From NCBI GenBank assembly GCA_964397015.1, contig CAYNHL010000002.1, positions 21,305 through 85,304 on the forward strand: DNA of 64,000 bases, written 5' to 3'. Positions 1 through 7,916 of this stretch are shown in pieces. Origin of the DNA: MADRE2 sp964397015 (GTDB lineage Bacteria > Desulfobacterota > Desulfobacteria > Desulfobacterales > Desulfobacteraceae). The notes beneath the pieces were generated by a model. It had not been told where the DNA came from and ran no database searches. It saw only the letters and a program-made list of their open reading frames with translations. Position 1 is the first letter of the stretch. Each line of letters starts with the position of its first letter. A program made the position numbers and the translations under genes.

Positions 1-512
1 TCCTGTTTGAACTGTCCTGCAGCGGCCATTGCCGGCAGGTTGGCATTGGTGGCAGCAACGATGCGGACATCCACGGAAACAGGCTGCGGGCTGCCCACCC
101 GCTCAAAGCGGTTGTATTCAACCACCCTTAAAATTTTTTCCTGGACCTCCATGGGAATGGTGCCTATTTCATCGAGGAACAGGGTGCCTTCGGATGCGAT
201 TTCAAAACGGCCCGGCTGCCGGGCTGCGGCACCTGTAAATGCCCCTTTTTCATACCCGAACAATTCCGACCCGATAAGGCCGGGGGTCAATGAAGAGCAG
301 TTCAGTGTGACCAGGTTTTTCTGCCAGCGGCCGGACAGGTAGTGGATGCGGGCGGCGGCCAGTTCCTTGCCTGTGCCGCGTTCCCCAATGATGAGAACCG
401 GGCGGTTGATGGGGGCGACCTGGGAGATCTGGTCCTGGAACGCTAAAAAGGAATCTGACTGGCCAATTGCTTCGGGCAGGTTAGACGGTGTGCGCATTAT
501 GTCAGAGGACAT
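1..512 (-). CDS. pspF: PspF-like sigma-54 activator (partial, C-terminus off window)
   Basis: AAA+ enhancer-binding protein that would activate the divergent pspABC genes through sigma-54 RNA polymerase. Only about 170 N-terminal codons are present, because the gene runs off the left edge. The reading starts MSSDIMRTPSNLPEAIGQSD and contains the Walker A GERGTGKE, the sigma-54 contact loop GAFTGA within ELFGYEKGAFTGA, and the Walker B segment GTLFLDEIG. There is no N-terminal receiver or PAS domain before the AAA+ core, as in E. coli PspF, which is controlled by direct binding of PspA. A GGAG ribosome site (517-522) precedes the ATG at 510-512. Its position, divergent from pspA, makes the assignment firm. 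Confidence 0.9.
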   Translation of the reverse strand, partial: MSSDIMRTPSNLPEAIGQSDSFLAFQDQISQVAPINRPVLIIGERGTGKELAAARIHYLSGRWQKNLVTLNCSSLTPGLIGSELFGYEKGAFTGAAARQPGRFEIASEGTLFLDEIGTIPMEVQEKILRVVEYNRFERVGSPQPVSVDVRIVAATNANLPAMAAAGQFKQ

Positions 513-640
513 TTGTTTCTCCTGGTGCGGGCAGATAATTGGTTAAAATAACTGTTAATTGGTATTTTTTACCATATAGATTCTGAAGGGTCAATATAAA
601 ATCTGTTGATATCATTGGCATTTTTCACGCCCTGCACTTC

Positions 641-656
641 TGGCACAGTATATGCT
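641..656 (+). promoter_or_regulatory. sigma-54 (-24/-12) promoter of pspABC
   Basis: TGGCAC, five bases, then ATGCT gives GG and GC dinucleotides exactly 10 bases apart, matching the sigma-54 consensus TGGCAC-N5-TTGCA at all but one or two positions. It lies 77 bases before the pspA ATG and next to a divergent sigma-54 activator gene, which is the standard psp arrangement. PspF binding sites would be expected in 513-640, but I cannot define them. Confidence 0.75.
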
Positions 657-732
657 CAAGCCCTGTGGTGTACCAGAAAAAATGATTAAAGGAATAAAAA
701 GCAATATCAACATAAATTCAAGGAGAAAACAG

Positions 733-1413
733 ATGGGAATTTTTACAAGATTCAGGGACATTATCACATCCAATATCAATGCAATGCTGGACAGGGCGGA
801 AGACCCGGAAAAACTGATAAAACTGATGATCCGGGAAATGGAAGATACCCTGGTCGAGCTCAAGGCCTCCTGTGCCAACACCATTGCCAGCCAGAAAAAA
901 GTGGGGCGGATAATCAATGACATCAAAGACAAGGAGGACTTCTGGGAGTCCAAGGCCCAGCTGGCGGTTGACCGGGGAAGAGATGATCTTGCCCGCCAGG
1001 CGCTCAAGGAAAAAAAGGGGTATTCAAGGCGCCTGGAAACCCTGGAGACGGAGGTGGCTGAGCTTGACGCCATTGTCGAGCAGTACCGGGATGATATACA
1101 GGCCCTTGAAGACAAACTGAAGACAGCCAGGGAAAAACAGCGCATGCTGGTTCAGCGGCATATCCGGGCCAGCCGGAAAAAAAAGGTCCACGAAGAGATC
1201 AGGCGGGCTGACAGCGCGGAAATCATACAGAAATTTGATGAAATGGAAAATCATATAGAGCAGATGGAAGCTGAAGCCGATTTGGTCAATTACGGAAAAA
1301 AAGGCTCCCTGGAAGAGGCGTTCGATGATCTGGTCATGGATGATGAAATTGAAGCCGAACTGTCTGAGCTTAAATCGACCAAAGTTTTGGAAAATGATGA
1401 AAAAATTTCATAG
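733..1413 (+). CDS. pspA: Phage shock protein A (PspA/IM30 family)
   Basis: Peripheral inner-membrane protein that binds stressed membranes, maintains the proton-motive force and restrains PspF. It has 226 residues, close to the 222 of E. coli PspA. It opens with the amphipathic helix MGIFTRFRDIITSNINAMLD and continues as long coiled-coil helices rich in Glu/Lys/Arg, as expected for the ESCRT-III-like PspA fold. I chose ATG 733, which follows AAGGAGAAAACAG. An upstream in-frame ATG at 652 falls inside the sigma-54 promoter and would lengthen the protein with non-family sequence. It is the first gene of pspABC, 42 bases before pspB. Confidence 0.93.
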   Translation: MGIFTRFRDIITSNINAMLDRAEDPEKLIKLMIREMEDTLVELKASCANTIASQKKVGRIINDIKDKEDFWESKAQLAVDRGRDDLARQALKEKKGYSRRLETLETEVAELDAIVEQYRDDIQALEDKLKTAREKQRMLVQRHIRASRKKKVHEEIRRADSAEIIQKFDEMENHIEQMEAEADLVNYGKKGSLEEAFDDLVMDDEIEAELSELKSTKVLENDEKIS

Positions 1414-1455
1414 TCAACCGCTTGGAGCGAACTGCTATAAGGAGAATTTTGTTTT

Positions 1456-1719
1456 ATGGTAACCCTGATGATAATTATCGTGAGCATTGGCGGCGCCATT
1501 CTTCTGTTTTTGACTGTTGGACTTTTGATTATCGGGATCATCAGGACGGCTAAAACCGGGGGAATATTAAAAAAGGAAAAACTGGCCAATGCAGAGGAAG
1601 CCCGGATGATCCAGGACATTTACCATGGTTTGTCCAGAATGGAGGAACGGGTGGAGGCTCTTGAAACCATATTGATGGACCACAGTAAAAAAGGAGCTGA
1701 CCATGCATCCGAAATCTAA
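1456..1719 (+). CDS. pspB: Phage shock protein B-like membrane protein
   Basis: Small (87 aa) inner-membrane protein with one N-terminal transmembrane helix (about residues 4-28) followed by a charged coiled-coil tail with ARMIQDIYHGLSRMEERVEA, the PspB arrangement. In enterobacteria PspB and PspC sense envelope stress and relieve PspA inhibition of PspF. A ribosome site AAGGAG precedes the ATG. The gene overlaps pspC by 17 bases, so the two are probably translationally coupled. Confidence 0.85.
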   Translation: MVTLMIIIVSIGGAILLFLTVGLLIIGIIRTAKTGGILKKEKLANAEEARMIQDIYHGLSRMEERVEALETILMDHSKKGADHASEI

Positions 1720-2140
1720 AAGGCGCGGTCGTCGTCATGGCCGTTTTTCAAGGGGTTTTTCACATGTTACCACCGGGTTCAACCGTGTGGTCGGTGGAAA
1801 CGGCCTGTACCGGTCCAGAAAAGGCATTTTTCTGGGAGTTTGCCGGGGTGTGGCCGAATATTTCAACTTCAGCGTGTTCTGGACACGAATTATAACCCTG
1901 GTTATATTTTTTCTCACCGGATTCTGGCCGGTGGTTATAGGGTATATTCTTGCTGGGCTTGTCATGAAGCCAGCACCGGTATCTCCCCTTCATACAGAAA
2001 GGGACAAGGAATTCTATGATACATATACCAGCTCCAGAGATTTTGCCGTACAGCGGGTCAAGCGAAAATATGACAATATCAACCGCAGGATACAGCGCAT
2101 GGAGCATACTGTGACCTCCAGGGAATTTGACTGGGACTGA
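1703..2140 (+). CDS. pspC: PspC domain protein
   Basis: Envelope stress sensor partner of PspB. It has 145 residues: a basic N-terminus, then the PspC signature LYRSRKGIFLGVCRGVAEYF, a hydrophobic segment (about residues 60-88) that probably crosses the membrane, and a C-terminal charged helix ending in ITSREFDWD-like sequence. It is the last gene of pspABC. The 126 bases after it carry the promoter of the next genes and no obvious terminator hairpin. Confidence 0.88.
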   Translation: MHPKSKRRGRRHGRFSRGFSHVTTGFNRVVGGNGLYRSRKGIFLGVCRGVAEYFNFSVFWTRIITLVIFFLTGFWPVVIGYILAGLVMKPAPVSPLHTERDKEFYDTYTSSRDFAVQRVKRKYDNINRRIQRMEHTVTSREFDWD

Positions 2141-2199
2141 TCCTGTGGATTAACGTCCTGTGATCTCAGCTGCCGGTGAACTGTGGATTTTTTTAATTC

Positions 2200-2241
2200 T
2201 TGATTCAGATCAAGGATTTCTGTTATGGTTTTGCCTATGAT
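2200..2241 (+). promoter_or_regulatory. FNR-type site and -10 box upstream of hdrC
   Basis: TTGAT-TCAG-ATCAA (2200-2213) is a perfect match to the CRP/FNR-family half-site consensus TTGAT-N4-ATCAA. A -10-like TATGAT lies at 2236-2241. If transcription starts near 2248, the site is centred at about -41.5, the classical class II activator position. This suggests anaerobic or redox control of the hdrC-hdrB pair by an FNR/HcpR-like protein. The match is seen directly; the regulator is inferred. Confidence 0.6.
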
Positions 2242-2266
2242 CGTTACATAATCTTGGGAGAGGGCA

Positions 2267-2803
2267 ATGATCATTCCGGTTCAGGGCACAAACCAGATTT
2301 CAAAAGATGTACAGGCGCATGCCACCGATGTGAATTTCAACACCTGCCTTCACTGTAAGAGCTGCGCCAATGCCTGCCCTTTCCTGGCGGCCATGGATTT
2401 TCACCCCAATGTGGTGCTGCGCATGATTCAGATGGGAATGGAAAATCAGGTACTGGAAAGCGGTACCATCTGGGTGTGCGTGGGCTGCAATACCTGTTGT
2501 GACAACTGTCCCATGGCCATTGATATCCCGGCGGTAATGGATGCTCTAAGGCAGCTTGCAATGGAAAAAGAGGCGGTCATCAAAGAGCCGGATGTATTGA
2601 ATTTCCATGAGCAGGTCATGAATTCCATTCAAAGATACGGCCGCGCCCACAAACTTGAGATCATGATGCGGTACAAGCTGAAAAAGAAGGATTTTTTCCA
2701 GGATATCGGGCTGGGGCTGACCATGCTCAAGAAACGTAAGCTGGATCTGATGCCGTCAAAAATAAAGGATACCCGGGCCATTGAAATCATATTCAGAAGA
2801 TAA
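2267..2803 (+). CDS. hdrC: HdrC-like bis-[4Fe-4S] protein
   Basis: Electron-transfer subunit of the heterodisulfide-reductase type. It has 178 residues and two [4Fe-4S] motifs of the form CxxCxxCxxxCP: CLHCKSCANACP near residue 28 and CVGCNTCCDNCP near residue 70. A basic C-terminal region follows. This matches HdrC, which passes electrons between HdrA or a membrane partner and HdrB. The ATG follows GGGAGAGGGCA. It overlaps hdrB by 23 bases. No hdrA is next to it, so the pair may serve a membrane complex or an HdrA encoded elsewhere. Confidence 0.88.
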   Translation: MIIPVQGTNQISKDVQAHATDVNFNTCLHCKSCANACPFLAAMDFHPNVVLRMIQMGMENQVLESGTIWVCVGCNTCCDNCPMAIDIPAVMDALRQLAMEKEAVIKEPDVLNFHEQVMNSIQRYGRAHKLEIMMRYKLKKKDFFQDIGLGLTMLKKRKLDLMPSKIKDTRAIEIIFRR

Positions 2804-3644
2804 CGCCAATCAGTATTCTTATTTTCCCGGATGTTCACTGGCCGCCACCGGGCATGAAAACAACCTTTCCATTCATAGATTCTGTGACAGGATCGGAATT
2901 GATTTGATGGAACTGCCCGACTGGAACTGCTGTGGCTCATCTTCCGCTCACAGCGTCAATGCAAGGGCTGCCCGACTGCTGCCGCAGCGGAACCTGTCAC
3001 TGGTCCCCAAAGGCCTTTCTTTGCTGGTAGCCTGCCCGAGTTGCTATCTCAGATTACGTCAGAGCCATGTTCAGATTTTGAACGATCCTTTTATGCAGGA
3101 CGAATACGAATCTCTCTGGAACCGGGCATTTGATCCTGACCTGGAGATCATTCATTTTTTCGACCTGTTTTCCAGGATCCGCCTGGCCGATTTTATTCCC
3201 AAAGGCAGCCTGGGACTCAATAAACTGAAATTTGCCCCTTATTACGGGTGCATGCTGGCCAGGCCGCCTTTATTGAGACGGGAGAAAACCCATCGCGGTC
3301 TTCTGGAAAAAACACTGCAGTCCATTGGAGCCACTCCTGTTTTCTGGCCCCATTATTCAAAATGCTGCGGAACCTACCTGTCCGTGGCCAAACCGGCTGC
3401 CGCCACAGCGGTGGTGAACCAGATCATGACCAGCGCCATCGATTCCGGCGCAGAATGCCTTGTAACAGCCTGTGCCATGTGCCATCTCAACCTGGAAATC
3501 CGTTGTACACTTGATAAACAGATCCCCACCCTCCATTTTTCAGAGCTCTTGTCCCTTGCCCTTGGCGTGGATGATCATGAAAAATGGTTTAAAAAACATC
3601 TCGTGGACCCCACCGGACTGCTGGAATCCCGCAAGGTGATATGA
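2781..3644 (+). CDS. hdrB: HdrB-like CCG-domain protein
   Basis: Catalytic-type subunit of heterodisulfide reductase. It has 287 residues and two cysteine-rich CCG domains: YFPGCSLAATG ... WNCCGSSSAH ... ACPSCY in the first half and YYGCMLA ... KCCGTYLSV ... TACAMCHLNL in the second. In HdrB these bind non-cubane [4Fe-4S] clusters that reduce disulfides. The start is TTG at 2781, inside the end of hdrC, with AAAGGAT ten bases upstream; translation is probably coupled. In sulfate reducers such HdrBC units move electrons to or from thiol or sulfite carriers. The actual substrate cannot be read from the sequence. Confidence 0.88.
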   Translation: MKSYSEDNANQYSYFPGCSLAATGHENNLSIHRFCDRIGIDLMELPDWNCCGSSSAHSVNARAARLLPQRNLSLVPKGLSLLVACPSCYLRLRQSHVQILNDPFMQDEYESLWNRAFDPDLEIIHFFDLFSRIRLADFIPKGSLGLNKLKFAPYYGCMLARPPLLRREKTHRGLLEKTLQSIGATPVFWPHYSKCCGTYLSVAKPAAATAVVNQIMTSAIDSGAECLVTACAMCHLNLEIRCTLDKQIPTLHFSELLSLALGVDDHEKWFKKHLVDPTGLLESRKVI

Positions 3645-3652
3645 CTTTCAGT

Positions 3653-5494
3653 TTAAAGTGTCTTTGGCTCGCCAGGCTGTTTGATGTGGAGATCCCGCTG
3701 GGGAAACGGAATGACGATGCCGTTGGCTTTGAAGATGTTGTCAATTTCGAACCTCAGGTTACTCTCGGCCAGGATGAAGTCATTGATGGTGGTCCAGAAC
3801 CGTACCCGGAAATCAAGCGAACTGTCCCCAAAGTCGATGAAATGTACGGCCGGAGCCACAGGGTGCCGGTACACCTCCTTTACATTGTCCGCAGCCTGGA
3901 GCAGCAGCTCTTTGACCTGTGCCGTGTCCGATCCGTAGGCCACGCCGATATTCACATCTCTTCTGATAAAAGGGTCTTTATGGCTCCAGTTTGTCACCTT
4001 GGCGCTGATAAATTCAGAATTCGGTAAAATAAGGCTGGAATTGTCATAGGTCTGGACCAGTGTGGCGCGGACATTGATTTTTTTGACTTCTCCCCATGCG
4101 CCGCCGATTTCAACCACGTCGCCCACCTGTATGGGGCGTTCAAACAACAGGATCAATCCACTGATGAAATTGTTGAAAATGTTCTGGAGTCCGAATCCAA
4201 GCCCTATGCCCAGTGCCCCTAAAGCAACGGTCAGGCCCGTGGTGTTCAAGCCGAAGACACTCAGGCTGATCAGGATGCCGACTGACCAGATCAGGTAGTT
4301 CAAGATGGTGATTACTGAATCCCTGGCTCCCAGGGACAGGCCGCTTTTGTCAAGCACGCGGCCTGCCATGATTTTTTGCCACACCTGGGTGAACAGGTAT
4401 GTCAGCAAAAGGATCAAAACGGAATTAAAAAATCCGGAAAAGCTCAGTTCCAGTTTTCCCATCATGAATTTTTTGTTCAACACCTGCCAGGTCTGTGAGA
4501 AAAAGTCGTTCCCGGCTCCCCATGACAGGGCGATACCGGCAATAGCGACTGCCATGATGAAAAGATACAGTCCGTTGTAAAAAAACCAGTATAGTGGATA
4601 CGGGACACCTTTGTAGGTCCGGGATACAGGGTCCAATTTGCCCTTGACCCCGAGGTTCAGGTCTATAAGGGAATAAACGAGCAGTGCACCTACACATGCG
4701 GCAACGATTGTTCCTCCCCACGAGACCAGCCACCGGGAGGCAAAATCATTGTAACCGGCCAGATCGGCCAGTAATCCGGTCAATGCCACCAGTTTTGATC
4801 CGCCGTTTGCCAGCTTGAATTTTATTCCCTGACTGCCGGCCCTGATTTTTTTAAACCGGTACCAGAAGAAAAATATACCTGCGGTCAAAACAATCTCTGA
4901 GAGAATGCGAATCGGTGTCAAAAGGAAATGTTCCGGAGAAACAAACCGGTATATGGCCAGGTAGACCAGGGCGTAAAACCGGATCGCCCAGACAGCCGTG
5001 TTTGTCCACCGTTCAAAAAAGGTCCGTTCGGCAGAAGTGTTCTCCTGTCCCATCAACCGGAGGATATGGCCGGCTATTTTGGTGCACAGGGAAACCGTGA
5101 TAAAGGTTTGTAAAAAAAGGAGAAAATCCGGGAACACACTATAAATCCGGGTGTTAAGCAGAAGAGTGCATGCCGCCAGCAGGTAAAGCCATAATCCGGA
5201 TGCTTTGATCACTTTCAGCGGATAACCGGCTTTTTTTTGCAATACTTTCTGCAAGGCGGGTTTTTGCCAGAGCCAGGCCATTGCCCGGTATATCAGCAGG
5301 CCTGAAATAAGGATGACAATAAGAATGACAGCGGCATTTGCATCCATGTGCCGGCGTGCCAGATCCCATTTTTCAGCCAGGTTCTCTTTTGGCAACAGGT
5401 CGGCACCAACTGCACTGGAAAGCATTCCCGGCAGCATGATCATAACCCCGATAGAGCAGAAAAACAGGAGCTTATGTATGATAGATCCTTGCAT
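3653..5494 (-). CDS. MscS-family mechanosensitive channel, multi-helix type
   Basis: Inner-membrane channel expected to open under membrane tension and release solutes on hypo-osmotic shock. It has 613 residues from the chosen start MQGSIIHKLLFFCSIG, which looks like a signal peptide ending SSAVGA. Several transmembrane helices follow, then the MscS pore helix (GALGIGLGFGLQNIFNNFIS), the beta domain (GDVVEIGGAWGEVKKINVR) and the C-terminal domain. A longer reading to 5608 would overlap the upstream permease gene by more than 100 bases and lacks a signal peptide. It is the last gene of the LysR/transglutaminase/ABC cluster, 5 bases after the permease. It converges on hdrB with only 8 bases between. 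Confidence 0.85.
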   Translation of the reverse strand: MQGSIIHKLLFFCSIGVMIMLPGMLSSAVGADLLPKENLAEKWDLARRHMDANAAVILIVILISGLLIYRAMAWLWQKPALQKVLQKKAGYPLKVIKASGLWLYLLAACTLLLNTRIYSVFPDFLLFLQTFITVSLCTKIAGHILRLMGQENTSAERTFFERWTNTAVWAIRFYALVYLAIYRFVSPEHFLLTPIRILSEIVLTAGIFFFWYRFKKIRAGSQGIKFKLANGGSKLVALTGLLADLAGYNDFASRWLVSWGGTIVAACVGALLVYSLIDLNLGVKGKLDPVSRTYKGVPYPLYWFFYNGLYLFIMAVAIAGIALSWGAGNDFFSQTWQVLNKKFMMGKLELSFSGFFNSVLILLLTYLFTQVWQKIMAGRVLDKSGLSLGARDSVITILNYLIWSVGILISLSVFGLNTTGLTVALGALGIGLGFGLQNIFNNFISGLILLFERPIQVGDVVEIGGAWGEVKKINVRATLVQTYDNSSLILPNSEFISAKVTNWSHKDPFIRRDVNIGVAYGSDTAQVKELLLQAADNVKEVYRHPVAPAVHFIDFGDSSLDFRVRFWTTINDFILAESNLRFEIDNIFKANGIVIPFPQRDLHIKQPGEPKTL

Positions 5495-5499
5495 GTTTT

Positions 5500-7185
5500 C
5501 TATGATTGGCGTTTTTTTAACCGGGCCGCGCCCAGTTTCATGGGAACGATTATGCACAGCACACTGATAACCGGTACCAGCGTAAAACAGAATATGTTCC
5601 ACACCCATTCACTTGTGGACAGGGCCCTGTTTTTTATACCGGACATGAAAATGGAATATACCGGCCCGGCCTCCAGCATGATAACACCACCCACCAGGAT
5701 GGCACAGCAGATCATGTATACCATGCCGCCGAAACCTGTCACGCTCTTTAAAGGGTTTTCAAGGTTGAAGTCGGCGTATATACTTCCAATACCTATGGCC
5801 AGGGCGATGATGGCCGGTACCAGGATGGCGGTGGTGACAATGGAAAGCCCCATCATGAAGGGGGTAACGTTTAAAAGGATGTTGGTCCAGACGATAAGCA
5901 CCTGGGTCAGGATAAAAAGGGGAACCAGGTAAACAAAAAATTTGATCCACAAGACCCTGGAAAGCGATACAGGTGATGACTGAATGATCCAGAAGGCATC
6001 GGACTCCAGGCTGACAGCCGGATAGGCAAACCGCCCGGCTATCGCTGTAAGTACAAACAGGGCCAGTCCCATGTTCAGAAAACTCAATAGGTTCTGAAGA
6101 TAAAATTCGCCTATGGGAGATCTTTCCAGGGGCAGCAAAGTAAAATTATACACGTAGATTATGATCAGGGCACCCACCAGGAAAATCTGGCTCCACTGGG
6201 TCTGGTCCCTGAAAAAAAACCGGATTTCCTTTATTGCAAGAGCCCGGATGATGGATGGTTTTTGTCTGAGAATCTGTTTGTCGGGCTTTGGCTTTACCTT
6301 GTGTTCGGTTTTGCCCAGACTCTTGGATAGTCCTTTTTTATAAAGCAGGTCGGCCACTGCCAGCATAAGCATAATGCCTGCAATGGAAAAGCTCCATGAC
6401 AGGCCCAGGTTCAAAAGCGCCCCGGACCAGTTGTTTTCAAGCAGTTCCCTGATGCAGTCAAATACCCAGGTGCCGGGGAAAAAGGGGGACGAAGGGGTTT
6501 TCAGGGAAGAAATATACAAAAGAACCGTGTTGAATGCTTCCGGGTCCACGAACTGCTCGGGCTTGATCATGCGGGCAAAGATATACAACAGGCTGAACAG
6601 CACAATTCCGAGAATGACAAAGATACTTTTGAGACGTCCGGCCGGGATGGCCATGACCAGGATGATGACCAGTGAGGCGCCGGCTGCCGTAGCGGTGACC
6701 GCCAGGGATATGATAGCAGTTCCCATGATGAAAAACGCTGCGGCCCCGCCGTCAAAAACCATGAGATAAGACAGGAGGATGGGAATGATATACAAAAAGA
6801 CCATCCAGGAACTGTCGATAAAACTGAGCAGCCACCGGGACAAAAGTACCTGCCACGTGGCCACCGGCATGGCATGAATACAGATCAGGTCCTTTGATAG
6901 AAAAAATCTGGATACACTGGTAATGACCGCACTGATGAAGAACAGGGAAAAAGCGACGGCAATTATCATGGACAGCAGCTTGAACGACAGCAGATAACCG
7001 ATTTCCTCAATGGTTGAAAAATAAACCAGGACCTTGTGGGAGATCATGAAAAGACCTGCCCAGAAGAGAATTCCGATGATGGCCATGATAATGAACTTCC
7101 AGGGACGACGGGTGCCCGACCGGTTGATTAACCGGTTTTTCAGGCCGGTAATGCCTGGTGTCAACAGGGTGACGGCATCATTCAT
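5500..7185 (-). CDS. ABC-2-type exporter permease
   Basis: Membrane subunit of an ABC exporter. It has 561 residues with around a dozen hydrophobic segments in two similar halves, split by a charged cytoplasmic loop near residues 290-320 (KTEHKVKPKPDKQILRQKP). The layout resembles large ABC-2 or putative ABC exporter permeases. The start codon overlaps the end of the ATPase gene by 8 bases, so the two almost surely form one transporter. The substrate is unknown. The flanking transglutaminase-like and MscS genes suggest an envelope role, but that is only context. Confidence 0.8.
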   Translation of the reverse strand: MNDAVTLLTPGITGLKNRLINRSGTRRPWKFIIMAIIGILFWAGLFMISHKVLVYFSTIEEIGYLLSFKLLSMIIAVAFSLFFISAVITSVSRFFLSKDLICIHAMPVATWQVLLSRWLLSFIDSSWMVFLYIIPILLSYLMVFDGGAAAFFIMGTAIISLAVTATAAGASLVIILVMAIPAGRLKSIFVILGIVLFSLLYIFARMIKPEQFVDPEAFNTVLLYISSLKTPSSPFFPGTWVFDCIRELLENNWSGALLNLGLSWSFSIAGIMLMLAVADLLYKKGLSKSLGKTEHKVKPKPDKQILRQKPSIIRALAIKEIRFFFRDQTQWSQIFLVGALIIIYVYNFTLLPLERSPIGEFYLQNLLSFLNMGLALFVLTAIAGRFAYPAVSLESDAFWIIQSSPVSLSRVLWIKFFVYLVPLFILTQVLIVWTNILLNVTPFMMGLSIVTTAILVPAIIALAIGIGSIYADFNLENPLKSVTGFGGMVYMICCAILVGGVIMLEAGPVYSIFMSGIKNRALSTSEWVWNIFCFTLVPVISVLCIIVPMKLGAARLKKRQS

Positions 7186-7915
7186 TGGCGGCTCCGGGTT
7201 CGGTCAGGTGCAGAAAAAGGTCTTCGAGGCGCTGGTGGCTGACACTGGATTCTTTTTGAAGATCTGACATGCTGCCCCGGGCCAGGATCTTCCCCTTGTG
7301 TATAATGGCCACCATATCGCATATGCTTTCGGCGATTTCAAGGGTATGGGTGGACATGAAAATAGTTTTCCCCCTTGCGGCCAGCTCCTGAAACAGCTTT
7401 TTAACGAGCCGGATGGCTGCCGGATCCAGTCCGACCATGGGCTCATCCACGACAATGATCTGAGGATCGTGAATCAGGGCCGATGCCATGACTATCCGCT
7501 GTTTCATCCCGTGGGAATAGGATTCAATCAGATTGTCCGCATAGTCCCGCATCGTGAACAGTGACAGGTAGCGGTCCCGTGCCGCAATGAAGTCGGCAGG
7601 CGGCACCTTGTAGATATCGGCACAGAATTTCAGGAATTCATTGCCGGTCATTTTTTCATACAGATATGGCCTGTCCGGAATGAACCCGATTTTCTGCTTG
7701 GCCTTTTCCGGTTGTTTTTCAAGATTGATGCCGGCTATTTCAACAGTGCCTGAATCAGGCAGCAGTATGCCGGAAAGAATCCGGATAGTGGTGGTTTTCC
7801 CGGCACCGTTGGGTCCTATGAATCCAAACAGGCAGCCCTCGGGGATGCTCAGGTTCAGGTTGTCCAGGGCTTTGAGCTTATGGTAGGTCTTTGTGATATT
7901 CTTCAATAGAATCAT
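7178..7915 (-). CDS. ABC transporter ATP-binding protein
   Basis: Energy-coupling ATPase of the exporter encoded next to it. It has 245 residues with Walker A GPNGAGKTT (about 34-42), an ABC signature variant SYSHGMKQR, Walker B IIVVDEPMVGLDP, and the switch histidine in MSTHTLE. The sequence is of the CcmA/NatA-like drug or exporter group. The start is the first ATG, one base after the end of the transglutaminase-like gene, suggesting a single transcript from 9389 leftward. Confidence 0.92.
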   Translation of the reverse strand: MILLKNITKTYHKLKALDNLNLSIPEGCLFGFIGPNGAGKTTTIRILSGILLPDSGTVEIAGINLEKQPEKAKQKIGFIPDRPYLYEKMTGNEFLKFCADIYKVPPADFIAARDRYLSLFTMRDYADNLIESYSHGMKQRIVMASALIHDPQIIVVDEPMVGLDPAAIRLVKKLFQELAARGKTIFMSTHTLEIAESICDMVAIIHKGKILARGSMSDLQKESSVSHQRLEDLFLHLTEPGAANE

Positions 7916-7916
7916 A

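Noticed and set aside
218..223. GAFSGA variant in the regulator at 22230 (residues 218-223) as a loss of sigma-54 contact
   Set aside because: Thr to Ser is conservative and probably tolerated in this loop, so I still call it a sigma-54 activator. The numbers given here are residue positions.
652..732. N-terminal extension of PspA from ATG 652
   Set aside because: It overlaps the sigma-54 promoter; ATG 733 has a proper ribosome site and gives the family N-terminus.
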